Source: Bradyrhizobium sp. 4 (GTDB taxonomy: Bacteria; Pseudomonadota; Alphaproteobacteria; Rhizobiales; Xanthobacteraceae). Taken from it: a stretch of DNA of 64,000 nt. The number at the start of each line of letters is the position of its first letter. Position 1 is the stretch's first letter. Positions 36,240 to 45,319 of this stretch are shown here, in pieces. Location: positions 124,001-188,000 of the forward strand of contig NZ_CP064687.1 of the NCBI RefSeq assembly GCF_023100905.1, given 5' to 3'. The position numbers and the translations under genes are program-made. Under the pieces are notes generated by a model, which searched no databases, was not told the origin of the DNA, and saw only the letters and a program-made list of their open reading frames with translations.

Positions 36240-36531
36240 GCTTAGCTCGGCTCGCTGGCAGGCCCGGTCTTGACTGGCCAGCGTTTCGATCCCGCTCGAT
36301 AGTCCCTCGATACGCCCATCCAGTCGACGCGAGTCTTCCGCTAAACCCTCGATGATGCGCAACATGCAAGGCGAAAAAACATTGGCGCTAATTGCCAAGA
36401 TACCGGGCAACTCGAACAGGGAATGTAGGCTTTGCCGCACACCATGCCTCGCTCCAAGAGGAACGCACGGGTCTGTTTGATGGACGGGTGCGCTGACCGA
36501 CAAATCGACCGCGGACGCGGTGCAGGGCCTG
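36240..36531 (-). pseudogene. IS110-family transposase remnant, central part only
   Basis: Minus-strand frames in order read QALHRVRGRFVGQRT, then TRAFLLERGM in a second frame, and then in a third RIIEGLAEDSRRLDGRIEGL followed by SSGIETLASQDRACQR. This is the central linker helix region that sits between the DEDD and transposase_20 domains of IS110/IS1111-type transposases. Both catalytic ends are missing. Heavily decayed. Confidence 0.55.
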
Positions 36532-36931
36532 GAAAGTCGAGTAGATCGGCAGTGTGACGCGCTGGGCGAGAACCCCGATAGAACTCCTCTTGTACTTCCG
36601 GTACCGATGGAGGTCGCGCCCGCTATTCTGCGAGGTTTCCGGTTTGACTGCATGTCCGCAGCTCGGACTCACGCCACCCATCGTGGTGCCGCCCTCACGC
36701 CTGCCCAAGCCCGCGCCGCCAACGTAATCCTTGCATGCAAGGATCAATGCCGTCGCAGGCGCGCCGTCATTGCCGGCATGGTTGTTGTCGCCGCGACCGT
36801 CGAGACGACACAGCATCGCCTTCGACGAGGCCGCAAATCTGCACAGTACATTGCAAAGTTTCGTGGTTCCCGACGCTTGCGGCTCGGCGGAAGCTGACCG
36901 GTAGTCGATATCAAGACCTTCTGGAGGGTGG
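36532..36931. other. Intergenic stretch upstream of the DUF485 gene
   Basis: About 400 bases without a supportable gene, marking the change from debris to the intact catabolic region. CTGGAGGGTGG at 36920-36930 provides the ribosome binding site of the next gene. Confidence 0.45.
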
Positions 36932-37225
36932 ATGGACGCGCAGACTTCCGTCAATTCCGGCGTCGCGCCTCGTTCTGTCACCCTCGCGCGGAGGCGCCTC
37001 CGGATCGCGCTGCTGCTTTGTGCGACGATGATCACGATCTATTTCGGCTTCATGGCATTGTTCGCATTCGACAAGCCGCTTTTGGGCACTGTGCTTGCGC
37101 CCGGGCTCTCGCTTTGCATCGTGCTCGGCCCTCTCGTCATCGTTTCATCGTTCCTGCTCTGCCTCATCTATGTGCTGTGGGCGAACCGGGTATTTGATGC
37201 CAGCCTTCGTGACCTCGAACGATAG
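36932..37225 (+). CDS. DUF485 small membrane protein, partner of the ActP-type symporter
   Basis: A 97-residue protein with two membrane segments (IALLLCATMITIYFGFMALFAF and LSLCIVLGPLVIVSSFLLCLIYVLW) and a polar C terminus (RVFDASLRDLER). This matches DUF485, which is almost always encoded directly before an acetate-permease-type sodium:solute symporter, as here with a nine-base gap. Probably a small accessory subunit in the inner membrane. Intact. Confidence 0.9.
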   Translation: MDAQTSVNSGVAPRSVTLARRRLRIALLLCATMITIYFGFMALFAFDKPLLGTVLAPGLSLCIVLGPLVIVSSFLLCLIYVLWANRVFDASLRDLER

Positions 37226-37234
37226 GACCTCGCG

Positions 37235-38800
37235 ATGGCCAACAACTCGCTCTCGATCGGCTTCTTCTTCGCATTTATGGTCCTGACGCTCCTGATTACT
37301 TACTGGGCGGCGCGGCGCACCCGTACCACGGAGCACTTCTTTGCCGCGGGCGGCGAGATCACTGCATGGCAGAATGGCTGGGCGCTCGCTGGCGACTTCC
37401 TCAGCGCGGCCGCGCTGCTCGGCATTGCCGGCATTGTCACCTCGAATGGCTTCGATGGCATGGTCTACTCGATTGGATGGCTGGTCGGCTGGCCGATCAT
37501 CCTCTTTCTGATTGTCGAGCCACTGCGCAATGTCGGGAAATTCACGTTCGCGGACGTGGTCGCCTATCGGCTCAGCCAAAAGCCGGTGCGGCTCGCCGCG
37601 GCGGTCGGTACGCTGGCGGTGATCCTGTTCTACCTGATCGCCCAGATGGTCGCGACCGGATCGTTGATCAAGTTGCTGTTCGGCCTGCCCTACACTTGGT
37701 CGGTGGCTTTGGTCGGTGCTGCCATGCTCATCTATGTGCTGTTCGGCGGCATGCTCGCCACCACCTGGGTGCAGGTGGTGAAGGCGGCGCTGCTGCTCGC
37801 CGGCGGAGTGATCCTGGCAGTCCTGGTCCTGATGCATTTCGAAATGAACCCGCTCAAGCTGTTCGCCGCAGCGGCGGAGAAGTACGGCACAAGAGTGCTG
37901 CAGCCAGGTTCGAAGGTGGTTTCGGGGCAATGGGACGCGATCTCACTCGGCCTCGGGCTGATGTTCGGCACCGCGGCGATGCCGCACGTCCTGATGCGGG
38001 TATACACGGTTCGGGACTCCAAGGCCGCGCGACTATCGATACTTTATGCCACCGGGCTGATCGGCTTCTTCCACCTGATGGTGTTCATCATCGGCTTTGG
38101 GGCCATGGTGCTGGTCGGCCCGGAGGCGGTGATGAAAGCCGGCGGTGGCGGCAACATGGCTGCACCTCTGCTCGCCCTCACAGTCGGCGGCGACGCCTTC
38201 TTCGGTTTCATCTGCGCAGTTGCGTTTGCCACCATGCTGGCGGTGGTGGCAGGCCTCACGCTTTCCGGTGTGGCTACGTTGTGCCATGATGTCTGGACCA
38301 ACGTCGTTCGCCACGGTACGGCATCGGAGGCTGAGCAGCTCAAAGTGGCGCGGATCGCCACCGTTGCCATCTCGGTGCTGGCAATCGTGCTCGGCATCAC
38401 CTTCGAAGGCCAGAACGTGGCCTTCATGGCCGGGCTCGCCTTCTCCATCGCCTGTGCCGCCAATTTTCCATCACTGGTCCTCGCTATCATCTGGCGTCGC
38501 TTCACGACGCCAGCGGCCGTCGCTAGCATCATGATCGGCACGCTAAGCTCGCTGGTGCTCATTGCGCTGTCACCGACCATCCAGGTCGATGTGCTCGGTA
38601 AGCCGCTGGCCCAGGTGAGCGGCGCCTGGTGGTTCGTCTCGCTGCGTAACCCGGCCATCATCAGCATGCCGCTATCGTTTGCCGTGGCGATCGCGGTGTC
38701 GTTGTTAACGCGGGAAACGAACGCGGATGGCCGCTTCGACGAGATGCAGCATCGCATCCTGTTCGGGCGCTCAAGGACGATGCCGCAATCGGCGGAGTGA
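37235..38800 (+). CDS. actP: ActP-type sodium:solute (carboxylate) symporter
   Basis: A 521-residue inner-membrane transporter of the SSS family. Many membrane segments run throughout, starting SIGFFFAFMVLTLLITYWAARR. Family signatures include TEHFFAAGGEITAWQNGWALAGDFLSAAALLGIAG and the later GLTLSGVATLCHDVW. ActP proteins take up acetate, glycolate or other short carboxylates with sodium. The upstream DUF485 gene is the standard partner. In this region it could import or salvage carboxylates, including those produced by the nitrilase; that link is inferred only from proximity. Intact, slightly shorter than the E. coli protein. Confidence 0.88.
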   Translation: MANNSLSIGFFFAFMVLTLLITYWAARRTRTTEHFFAAGGEITAWQNGWALAGDFLSAAALLGIAGIVTSNGFDGMVYSIGWLVGWPIILFLIVEPLRNVGKFTFADVVAYRLSQKPVRLAAAVGTLAVILFYLIAQMVATGSLIKLLFGLPYTWSVALVGAAMLIYVLFGGMLATTWVQVVKAALLLAGGVILAVLVLMHFEMNPLKLFAAAAEKYGTRVLQPGSKVVSGQWDAISLGLGLMFGTAAMPHVLMRVYTVRDSKAARLSILYATGLIGFFHLMVFIIGFGAMVLVGPEAVMKAGGGGNMAAPLLALTVGGDAFFGFICAVAFATMLAVVAGLTLSGVATLCHDVWTNVVRHGTASEAEQLKVARIATVAISVLAIVLGITFEGQNVAFMAGLAFSIACAANFPSLVLAIIWRRFTTPAAVASIMIGTLSSLVLIALSPTIQVDVLGKPLAQVSGAWWFVSLRNPAIISMPLSFAVAIAVSLLTRETNADGRFDEMQHRILFGRSRTMPQSAE

Positions 38801-38924
38801 ACCAGAGCTGGGAATTCCGAATGGCATGCGCGGAACTGCAGATGCTCCTGCACAATTTCGCCGTTGGCCCTTCGAGCGTCAATGTTACGATTTTGAGCCG
38901 GACATTTTGACCAGGGGGACAGAA

Positions 38925-40250
38925 ATGCGCGACGCATCACATCACCATCGCTTCATCGGCAGCCTGTGCAGTTGCGGAGCGCATGCTCCCGCGCAGCCGA
39001 CTGTCGAAGAGGCCGTGTCCGAAAGCGTCCAGCAGGCACTTCTGCATGGCCTTTTCCCGCAGCCGGTTTTGCGGCGGGAACTGCTTCGCACCGTTGGCGC
39101 TGGGGTGATCATCGGCGCTCTCTCCAGCATCCTGCCAATCGACACCTTGAAGGCAATTGCCCAGGAGCGAAGGCCTCTCGAGAAAACCAAGCTGGCTGTT
39201 GGCTTCCTCCCGATCACCTGCGCCGTTCCGCTGATCTACGGCGAAAGGCTCGGCAGCTACCGCAAGGAAGGTCTGGATGTCAGTCTGCAGAAGATCGCCG
39301 GTATCGCGCTGATCCGCGACAAGATGCTCAACGGCGAGCTGGACGTCTCGCAGCAGGTGATGCCGGTCCCCCTGACGATGACAGCCGGCCTCGGCGGTAA
39401 CGTCCAGTCAATCAAGGTGCTGACCATCTTGAACCAGAACGGCAACTCCCTCGTCCTGGCCAACAAGCACAAGGACAATCGGGATCCCAAGAACTGGAAG
39501 GGCTTCACATTCGCGGTCCCGTTCGAGCAAAGTCACCAGACCCTGCAGCTGCGCAACTATTTGGCTACCGCCGGGCTCGATCCGGACCAAGATGTCAAAT
39601 ACCGCATCGTACCTCCGACCGAATACGTGGCGAGCCTTCGCGTCGGAAGCATCGATGGTTTTTTCGGCGGAGAGCCGGGCGGTCAGCGCGCGGTCTACGA
39701 AGGCGCTGGCTTCATTCATCTGATCTCGAAGGATATCTGGGATGGACATCCTTGTTGCTCTGTCACCGCCGCGGAAAGCTGGATCCAGCAAAATCCCAAC
39801 ACATTCATGGCGTTCTACCGCGCCATCATCGCGTCCAGTCTTCATGTCTCGAAGCCGGAGAACCGGGTCGGCATGGCGAAGGTGCTGTCAGAGCCGCAAT
39901 ATCTCAATGCTCCCGAAATTGTCCTCGAGCAGGTTTTGAGCGGCACGTATGCCGACGGCCTTGGCACCATCCGGAAAGATCCGCGGCGGGTTGATTATCA
40001 GCCGTTTCCGCAATATTCGGCAGCAGTTTGGCTGATGACCCAGCTCCGGCGCTGGAACATGCTAAAGGAGGATGTCGACTATAAGGTGCTCGCCGAAAAG
40101 GTGATGCTGGCGACCGATGCCGCTCGGATCATGCGCGAGCAGGGCGTGACGCCGCCAGCGGTCGGCTTCGGCACCGAAAGGATTCTCGGGAACGAATTCG
40201 ATTCCAATAAGCCGCAGGACTACCTGTCTTCGGTCCGGAAGGGGGGCTGA
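38925..40250 (+). CDS. NrtA/SsuA-type ABC transporter substrate-binding protein with Tat-like signal
   Basis: A 441-residue periplasmic binding protein of the nitrate/sulfonate/taurine class (NrtA, CmpA, SsuA). The N terminus is unusual: ASHHHRFIGSLCSCGAHAP, then a twin-arginine-like motif RRELLRTVGAGVIIGALSSIL about 60 residues in, then the binding domain KLAVGFLPITCAVPLIYGERLG. Inside are GELDVSQQVMPVPLTMTAGLGG and SIDGFFGGEPGGQRAV, typical of NrtA-like proteins. The stop overlaps the permease start (TGATG). Nitrate, cyanate, sulfonate or a small organic anion are all possible substrates. The ATG at 38925 follows CAGGGGGACAG. Confidence 0.87.
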   Translation: MRDASHHHRFIGSLCSCGAHAPAQPTVEEAVSESVQQALLHGLFPQPVLRRELLRTVGAGVIIGALSSILPIDTLKAIAQERRPLEKTKLAVGFLPITCAVPLIYGERLGSYRKEGLDVSLQKIAGIALIRDKMLNGELDVSQQVMPVPLTMTAGLGGNVQSIKVLTILNQNGNSLVLANKHKDNRDPKNWKGFTFAVPFEQSHQTLQLRNYLATAGLDPDQDVKYRIVPPTEYVASLRVGSIDGFFGGEPGGQRAVYEGAGFIHLISKDIWDGHPCCSVTAAESWIQQNPNTFMAFYRAIIASSLHVSKPENRVGMAKVLSEPQYLNAPEIVLEQVLSGTYADGLGTIRKDPRRVDYQPFPQYSAAVWLMTQLRRWNMLKEDVDYKVLAEKVMLATDAARIMREQGVTPPAVGFGTERILGNEFDSNKPQDYLSSVRKGG

Positions 40251-41098
40251 TGGAGGTGTCACGCCGGCTGCAGCAGCCCTGGGTATCCTCGGTCGCGATC
40301 TTCATCGTATTTGTAAGCGTCTGGGGCTGGTTCACCGCCGGTTCGTCGGGAGGTGTTAGCGCTGCCGACGCCGAATATGCCCGCCTTGCCGGCCAGAGCG
40401 CGCCGGGTCAGCAGGCCGGTGCGATCCCCTCACCGTGGATCGTCGCGCTCCGCGGCCGGGATCTGATCACACACGCCTTCGATCACGACAATCCCAACAA
40501 TCTGGGCATCGCATGGCATCTGGCCTATTCCATGGGCCGCGTAGCACTGGGCTTCACGCTGGCCTTACTCGTCGCGGTGCCCCTAGGCTTCTTGCTCGGT
40601 CTATGGCCTGCTTGCCATCGCGCGTTGGATCCTTTCATTCAGATCCTGCGGCCGGTATCGCCACTCGCGTGGATGCCGCTGGCGCTCTATACGTTCCGCG
40701 ACAGCACCGTCTCGACGATCTTCATCATCTTCATCTGTGCAGTCTGGCCGATGTTGATCAGCACGGCAACCGGGACAGCTTCCGTGCGGGCTGAATGGCT
40801 GAACGTCTCGCGCGTATTCGGTCTTCCACGATTAGAGCATGTCGCGCGCGTCGTCTTTCCCGCCAGTGTGCCTATGATCCTGTCGGGAATGAGGATCTCG
40901 ATCGGTATCGCCTGGTTCGTCATCGTGGCTGCCGAGATGGTCGGCGCACAGAGCGGCATCGGGTACTTCATCTGGAACGAATGGAATAATCTCCAGATCG
41001 CGAGCATGATCGTCGCCATCGTCCTGGTCGGCGGTATTGGATTGGCGCTAGATATTTTGCTCAAGCGAATAGGCGAAAGCCTCAGCTTCCGGGAATAG
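40250..41098 (+). CDS. ABC transporter permease, NrtB/SsuC type
   Basis: A 282-residue inner-membrane permease. The first membrane segment SVAIFIVFVSVWGWF is followed by a roughly 60-residue extracytoplasmic loop, then the BPD_transp_1 core with MGRVALGFTLALLVAVPLGFLLGLW, and the ATPase-contact EAA loop seen in EWLNVSRVFGLPRLEHVARVVFPASVP. Coupled by a one-base stop/start overlap to the binding protein and separated by only four bases from the ATPase gene, so the three form one operon. Intact. Confidence 0.9.
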   Translation: MEVSRRLQQPWVSSVAIFIVFVSVWGWFTAGSSGGVSAADAEYARLAGQSAPGQQAGAIPSPWIVALRGRDLITHAFDHDNPNNLGIAWHLAYSMGRVALGFTLALLVAVPLGFLLGLWPACHRALDPFIQILRPVSPLAWMPLALYTFRDSTVSTIFIIFICAVWPMLISTATGTASVRAEWLNVSRVFGLPRLEHVARVVFPASVPMILSGMRISIGIAWFVIVAAEMVGAQSGIGYFIWNEWNNLQIASMIVAIVLVGGIGLALDILLKRIGESLSFRE

Positions 41099-41102
41099 AA
41101 CC

Positions 41103-41903
41103 ATGGCGGATCTCGAGATCAACGATGTGTCAATGTCGTTTGTTGACCGTTCTGGCAAGGGGCTTCTTGCGCTGGATAGAATCTCGCTCGCTATCGAAGA
41201 CAGCGAGTTTGTCTGCTTGATCGGCCATTCAGGCTGCGGCAAGAGCACGTTGCTAAACATTGTTGCTGGCCTTCTGGCGCCTACAAAGGGTGCAATACGC
41301 TGCGCCGGGACGACGATTTCTGGCCCGGGGCCGGAGCGCGCAATGGTCTTCCAGAGCCATGCTCTATTGCCCTGGATGACTTGCTACGAAAATGTTCGCC
41401 TTGCGGTCAAACAGGCCTTCAAGGGTGCCGCGGCATCCGAATTGAAGGATCGCTCAGAGCAGGCGCTGAAGCTTGTTCACCTGGAGCACGCCATCAACAA
41501 ATACCCATTCGAGGTGTCAGGTGGAATGAAGCAGCGGGCGGGCATCGCTCGCGCTTTTGCGGTCGAGCCTAAGGTGCTGCTGTTGGACGAGCCGTTCGGC
41601 GCGCTCGATGCGCTGACCAAGTCGAGCCTTCAGGACGAACTGGTTCGCATCGTGGAAAAGACCCCGACCACAGTTGTAATGGTCACGCACGACATAGACG
41701 AAGCGATCTTCCTGAGCGATCGAATTGTCGCGCTCTCGAACGGACCGGCTGCGCGAATCGGCCGGATTTGGGAGATTGATACTTTGCGACCGCGGGACCG
41801 GCTCAAACTGGCGACCCACGCCGGGAGTCTGCAGTATAGAAAGGAAATTCTCGAGTATCTGTATCGACGAGAATGCGTGCCTCAGGGAATGGTAGAGCTA
41901 TAA
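41103..41903 (+). CDS. ABC transporter ATPase, NrtD/SsuB type
   Basis: A 266-residue ATP-binding subunit. Walker A is GHSGCGKST (about residues 41-49), the Q-loop is MVFQSHALLPWM, the signature is EVSGGMKQRAGIARAFA, Walker B is LLLDEPFGALDAL and the switch His lies in VVMVTHDIDEAIFL. All motifs intact. It energises the importer encoded by the two preceding genes. The C-terminal tail (LQYRKEILEYLYRRE) is usual for this subfamily. A LysR gene starts about 190 bases further on. Confidence 0.92.
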   Translation: MADLEINDVSMSFVDRSGKGLLALDRISLAIEDSEFVCLIGHSGCGKSTLLNIVAGLLAPTKGAIRCAGTTISGPGPERAMVFQSHALLPWMTCYENVRLAVKQAFKGAAASELKDRSEQALKLVHLEHAINKYPFEVSGGMKQRAGIARAFAVEPKVLLLDEPFGALDALTKSSLQDELVRIVEKTPTTVVMVTHDIDEAIFLSDRIVALSNGPAARIGRIWEIDTLRPRDRLKLATHAGSLQYRKEILEYLYRRECVPQGMVEL

Positions 41904-42092
41904 CGGCCGAGATCGTTGCGGCTGGAGCGCGAGAGCGGGCTGCGCCCCGTGGCTTCAGGCACCGAAGGCACGGAAATCGCCTTCAGGCACCTTGAAAGCC
42001 GCCGTAGAAGATTGTTTGATCGGGCGGGCGAGGCGGTCACCTACCGTCGGATTTTCGTCGTTGGCCTCTTCCGGATTGGCACGCAGGAGCGA

Positions 42093-42986
42093 ATGTTCGA
42101 CTGGAACGACCTGAAATTCTTCCTTGAACTCGCCCGGCAGGGGCGGTTGATGCCGGCCGCGCGGCGCCTCAAAGTCGACCACACGACGGTCAGCCGGCGC
42201 ATTTCAGAGCTTGAGCGAGATCTTGGTATCAAGATTTTCGACCGCAAGCCGAACGGGTTCGTGCTGACGGAGGACGGGCACAAGCTCTACCAAGAGGCCG
42301 AGAAAATTGAGGGCGCGGCCCTGGTGATATCGGAAGATTTCCGCGCCACGCCCGCCGAGCCCGCGGGTCGCGTGCGGCTGACGAGCATGGAGGGTATTGC
42401 CGCCTTCTATCTTGCAGAAAAATTGGTCCAATTCAATGAGAAGCACCCGGGCGTTGTCGTGGAGCTTGTGACCGAAAGGCATCTGATCAATCTGACCAAA
42501 CGCGAGGCGGATGTGTGCATCAGCTTCGTTCCCCTCGTGGGCCCCAAACTTTCGGTCAAAAAAGCTGGCGAGTTCAAGCTTGGGCTGTTCGCGTCGTCCA
42601 GGTACATCGTGGAACGGGGGACGCCGGGCACCATGGAAGAATTGAAGCGTCACGATTTCATTGATTATGTCGACGATCTCGTGGCTATCCAGCCGGTGCA
42701 GTGGCTTCACGACGTCCTGGTGCCGGAGAGCGTCGTCTTTCGATCGACCAGCATGGCAGCCCAGCAGAATGCGATCGCTGTCGGGCGTGGCATCGGCCTT
42801 CTGCCCTTCTTCTCGGCAAAAAAGGATCCTCGCCTTGTATGGCTCATGAAAGATGTGGTGGTCACGCGATCGCTCTACATTTCCGTCCATGAGGATATCG
42901 AATATATGGGTAGGGTCCGTACGCTGCTGCGGTTCCTTCATGAGATCTTCAAGGCGGACAGAGCGTACCTGAACGAATTCGAGTGA
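42093..42986 (+). CDS. LysR-family regulator
   Basis: A 297-residue LysR protein starting MFDWNDLKFFLELARQGRLM, with the winged helix AARRLKVDHTTVSRRISELERDLGIKIFDRKPNG at residues 20-55 and an effector-binding domain (PAGRVRLTSMEGIAAFYLAEKL, later GIGLLPFFSAKKDP). The HTTVSRRI type of recognition helix and VELVTERHLINLTKREADVCISF place it in the AaeR/PtxR-like subgroup acting on aromatic or amine catabolism genes. The ATG at 42093 is chosen because the domain begins there. It lies between the ABC importer and the molybdoenzyme, on the same strand as both; either could be its target. Confidence 0.9.
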   Translation: MFDWNDLKFFLELARQGRLMPAARRLKVDHTTVSRRISELERDLGIKIFDRKPNGFVLTEDGHKLYQEAEKIEGAALVISEDFRATPAEPAGRVRLTSMEGIAAFYLAEKLVQFNEKHPGVVVELVTERHLINLTKREADVCISFVPLVGPKLSVKKAGEFKLGLFASSRYIVERGTPGTMEELKRHDFIDYVDDLVAIQPVQWLHDVLVPESVVFRSTSMAAQQNAIAVGRGIGLLPFFSAKKDPRLVWLMKDVVVTRSLYISVHEDIEYMGRVRTLLRFLHEIFKADRAYLNEFE

Positions 42987-43074
42987 TCGAATACGCGCAA
43001 GTGTATCTGCGGAATTTCTTACGGTCGACGTCCTCCCGTGATGTACTAGAATGCCGGCGCGAGGGAGCGCTGCG

Positions 43075-44058
43075 ATGGCTGACGACTTTACGTACAAGGT
43101 ACGCGGCTTCTTCGGCCGAATTCCCTCTGAACCGCATCTGCTGACCGACCGCATCACGCCAGTCGAAGGCTGCATCGTGTTGTGCCATCTCGGTGTTCTC
43201 GATGTCACTCATGGGGATGATTGGACGCTGGAAATCGCCGGCCTGGTCGAGACGCCCGCGAGCTTCTCCGTCGGTCAGCTCAAGTCGCTTCCAAAGACCG
43301 AGGTGGTCTCGGTGCATCAATGTGCAGGTAGCCCGCTGGCGCCCGACAAGCCCACGCAGCGGGTCTGCAACGTGCGCTGGGCGGGCGTTCGTCTGGATCA
43401 TGTGCTAGGATCAGCGGGCGTGGCGAGGAGCGCAAATTTCGTTTGGTCACAGGGGGCGGACTCCGGCGACTTCGGAGGCATCGCGTGCGGACATTACATC
43501 AAGGATCTGCCGCTCTCCCGGATATCCGACGACGTCTTGCTCGCCTACGAGATGAACGGAGCGCCGCTGCTTCCTGAGCACGGGTATCCGTTGCGGTTGG
43601 TGGTCCCGGGCTTCTACGGCACGAACAGCGTCAAATGGCTCCGCAAGCTCGAATTGCGCTCGGAGCGGGCTCCGGGCGTCTTCACCACCACATGGTACAA
43701 CGACCTCGCGCCGGACGGCTCGACCCAGCCGGTGTGGGCGATCGCCCCCCAATCGGTCATCGTGGCGCCAAAGCCGAATCGTCAGCTCAGGCGTGACGAG
43801 GTTTTGCAGGTCTGGGGATGGGCCTGGGGTGACGACGGAATTGCGGCGGTCGAACTGAGCGCCGATGAAGGGCGGAACTGGCAGGGATGCCGCTTGGAGA
43901 AGGTGTCAGGACGATCCTGGACCAAGTTCACCTGTGATTGGATAGTAAAAGAGGGATGCTGCGGTCTCCTGTCTCGGGCGATCTCGCGATCGGGCGAGAA
44001 TCAGCCGGCCGGCGGCCGACGCAACGCGATCTATCGCGTGCCGGTCCTGGTCGTCTGA
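43075..44058 (+). CDS. Sulfite-oxidase-fold molybdopterin oxidoreductase
   Basis: A 327-residue soluble protein (ATG 43075) of the sulfite oxidase family. The molybdenum-ligating Cys lies in VVSVHQCAGSPLAP. The cofactor domain continues VRWAGVRLDHVLGSAGV, HYIKDLPLSRISDDVLLAYEMNGAPLLPEHGYPLRLVVPG and GTNSVKWLRKLEL; the C-terminal Mo-co dimerisation domain is seen in VLQVWGWAWGDDGIAAVELSAD. No signal peptide, so cytoplasmic or exported by another route. Sulfite oxidases, plant-type nitrate reductases and related enzymes share this fold; the substrate is not decided by sequence. It precedes the nitrilase by 91 bases, and may share its transcript. Confidence 0.83.
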   Translation: MADDFTYKVRGFFGRIPSEPHLLTDRITPVEGCIVLCHLGVLDVTHGDDWTLEIAGLVETPASFSVGQLKSLPKTEVVSVHQCAGSPLAPDKPTQRVCNVRWAGVRLDHVLGSAGVARSANFVWSQGADSGDFGGIACGHYIKDLPLSRISDDVLLAYEMNGAPLLPEHGYPLRLVVPGFYGTNSVKWLRKLELRSERAPGVFTTTWYNDLAPDGSTQPVWAIAPQSVIVAPKPNRQLRRDEVLQVWGWAWGDDGIAAVELSADEGRNWQGCRLEKVSGRSWTKFTCDWIVKEGCCGLLSRAISRSGENQPAGGRRNAIYRVPVLVV

Positions 44059-44149
44059 AGACGCGCAACCGCTCGTGCAGATTTTCCGCATTCGCCACCG
44101 CCGGCGAAAGACTAACCTGTGGTGTCAGAAACCGAGAGGATCGTCTCAA

Positions 44150-45226
44150 ATGCCGTCGAATTTGCCGCGCTTCAAAGCTGCCGCGTGCCACACATCTTCA
44201 GTTTTCCTCGACGCGGCCAAAAGTGCAGACAAGGCCTGCGACCTCGTTGCCGAAGCGGCACGCAACGGTGCCTCGCTGGTTGCTTTCCCGGAATCGTTCA
44301 TTCCCGGCTTTCCCGTGTGGGCGGCGCTGCAGGCGCCGATCATGTCTCATGATTTCTTCAGAGCGTTGTCGGCCCAGGCATTGCGGCTCGACAGCGCGGA
44401 ATTGACAAAGGTCAGGATGGCGGCCAAGCGCCACAACGTCGTGGTCTCTATCGGTTTTACGGAAGGGACGGTTGCCAGCCTTGGCTGTATCTGGAACTCC
44501 AATCTTTTGATCGGCCAAGATGGATCGATCCTGAATCATCATCGCAAACTCGTTCCGACCTTTTACGAGAAGCTGGTCTGGGCTGCCGGAGATGCGCGTG
44601 GGTTGCGCGTCGCGCAGACCTCCATCGGCCGCATTGGCATGCTGATTTGTGGTGAGAATACGAATCCACTTGCCCGCTATTCATTGATGGCGCAGGGCGA
44701 GCAAGTTCATATTTCGACCTACCCGCCGATCTGGCCGACGCGTCCCTCCAAGGAGAAGGGGGGCTATGACCTACGCAGGGCCATCGAGATCCGGGCTGGA
44801 GCTCATTCGTTTGAAGCCAAATGCTTCAACATCGTTTCGTCCGCCTGCATGGACGTAGGTATGAAGGACGCGCTCGGACAGGCTAACCCCGCCATGCTGG
44901 ATCTGATCGAGGGCACACCGCATGCTGTATCGATGATCCTCGATCCAACAGGGCAGATTATCAGCGACGTCCTCTCAGACAGCGAAGGCATCGCATATGC
45001 CGATATTGACGTCGCGCAATGCGTCGAACCGAAGCAATTTCACGATGTCGTAGGCTACTACAATCGTTTCGATGTGTTTTCGCTGACGATTGACCGTTCA
45101 CAGCGCGAGCCGGCCGTTTTTATCGACATGGAAACAGGCGAGGGGGACGAACGGCCGGTCCAGTCCTCGCAGCAGGAGACGGTCAGACCCAGAGTGGCCG
45201 AGCTTGAGCGGGCAGTTGCGGACTGA
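44150..45226 (+). CDS. Nitrilase
   Basis: A 358-residue enzyme that hydrolyses nitriles directly to carboxylate plus ammonia. The catalytic triad is complete: Glu48 in VAFPESFIPGFPVW, Lys133 in HHRKLVPTFYEKL and Cys167 in GMLICGENTNPLARY; the CGEN signature and the following HISTYPPIWPT are typical of true nitrilases of the arylacetonitrile/aliphatic group rather than amidases. The ATG at 44150 was chosen over an upstream one since a GAGAGGA site precedes it and family members start here. Functionally it is the next step after the aldoxime dehydratase encoded at 58835. Substrate range cannot be predicted. Confidence 0.92.
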   Translation: MPSNLPRFKAAACHTSSVFLDAAKSADKACDLVAEAARNGASLVAFPESFIPGFPVWAALQAPIMSHDFFRALSAQALRLDSAELTKVRMAAKRHNVVVSIGFTEGTVASLGCIWNSNLLIGQDGSILNHHRKLVPTFYEKLVWAAGDARGLRVAQTSIGRIGMLICGENTNPLARYSLMAQGEQVHISTYPPIWPTRPSKEKGGYDLRRAIEIRAGAHSFEAKCFNIVSSACMDVGMKDALGQANPAMLDLIEGTPHAVSMILDPTGQIISDVLSDSEGIAYADIDVAQCVEPKQFHDVVGYYNRFDVFSLTIDRSQREPAVFIDMETGEGDERPVQSSQQETVRPRVAELERAVAD

Positions 45227-45319
45227 GTGATCCATCAAAGGGGGCCGAGATGAAGCGCGTTCTCAGCGAGCTGTTGGAGCAGCGACCGACAGAACTCGTG
45301 CGTTCCGCCGTCGGCTCCC

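Noticed and set aside
43075..44058. Calling the molybdoenzyme a nitrate reductase because of the nitrogen-related neighbours
   Set aside because: It has only the molybdopterin and dimerisation domains of the sulfite oxidase fold, without haem or flavin domains; the substrate cannot be fixed from sequence.
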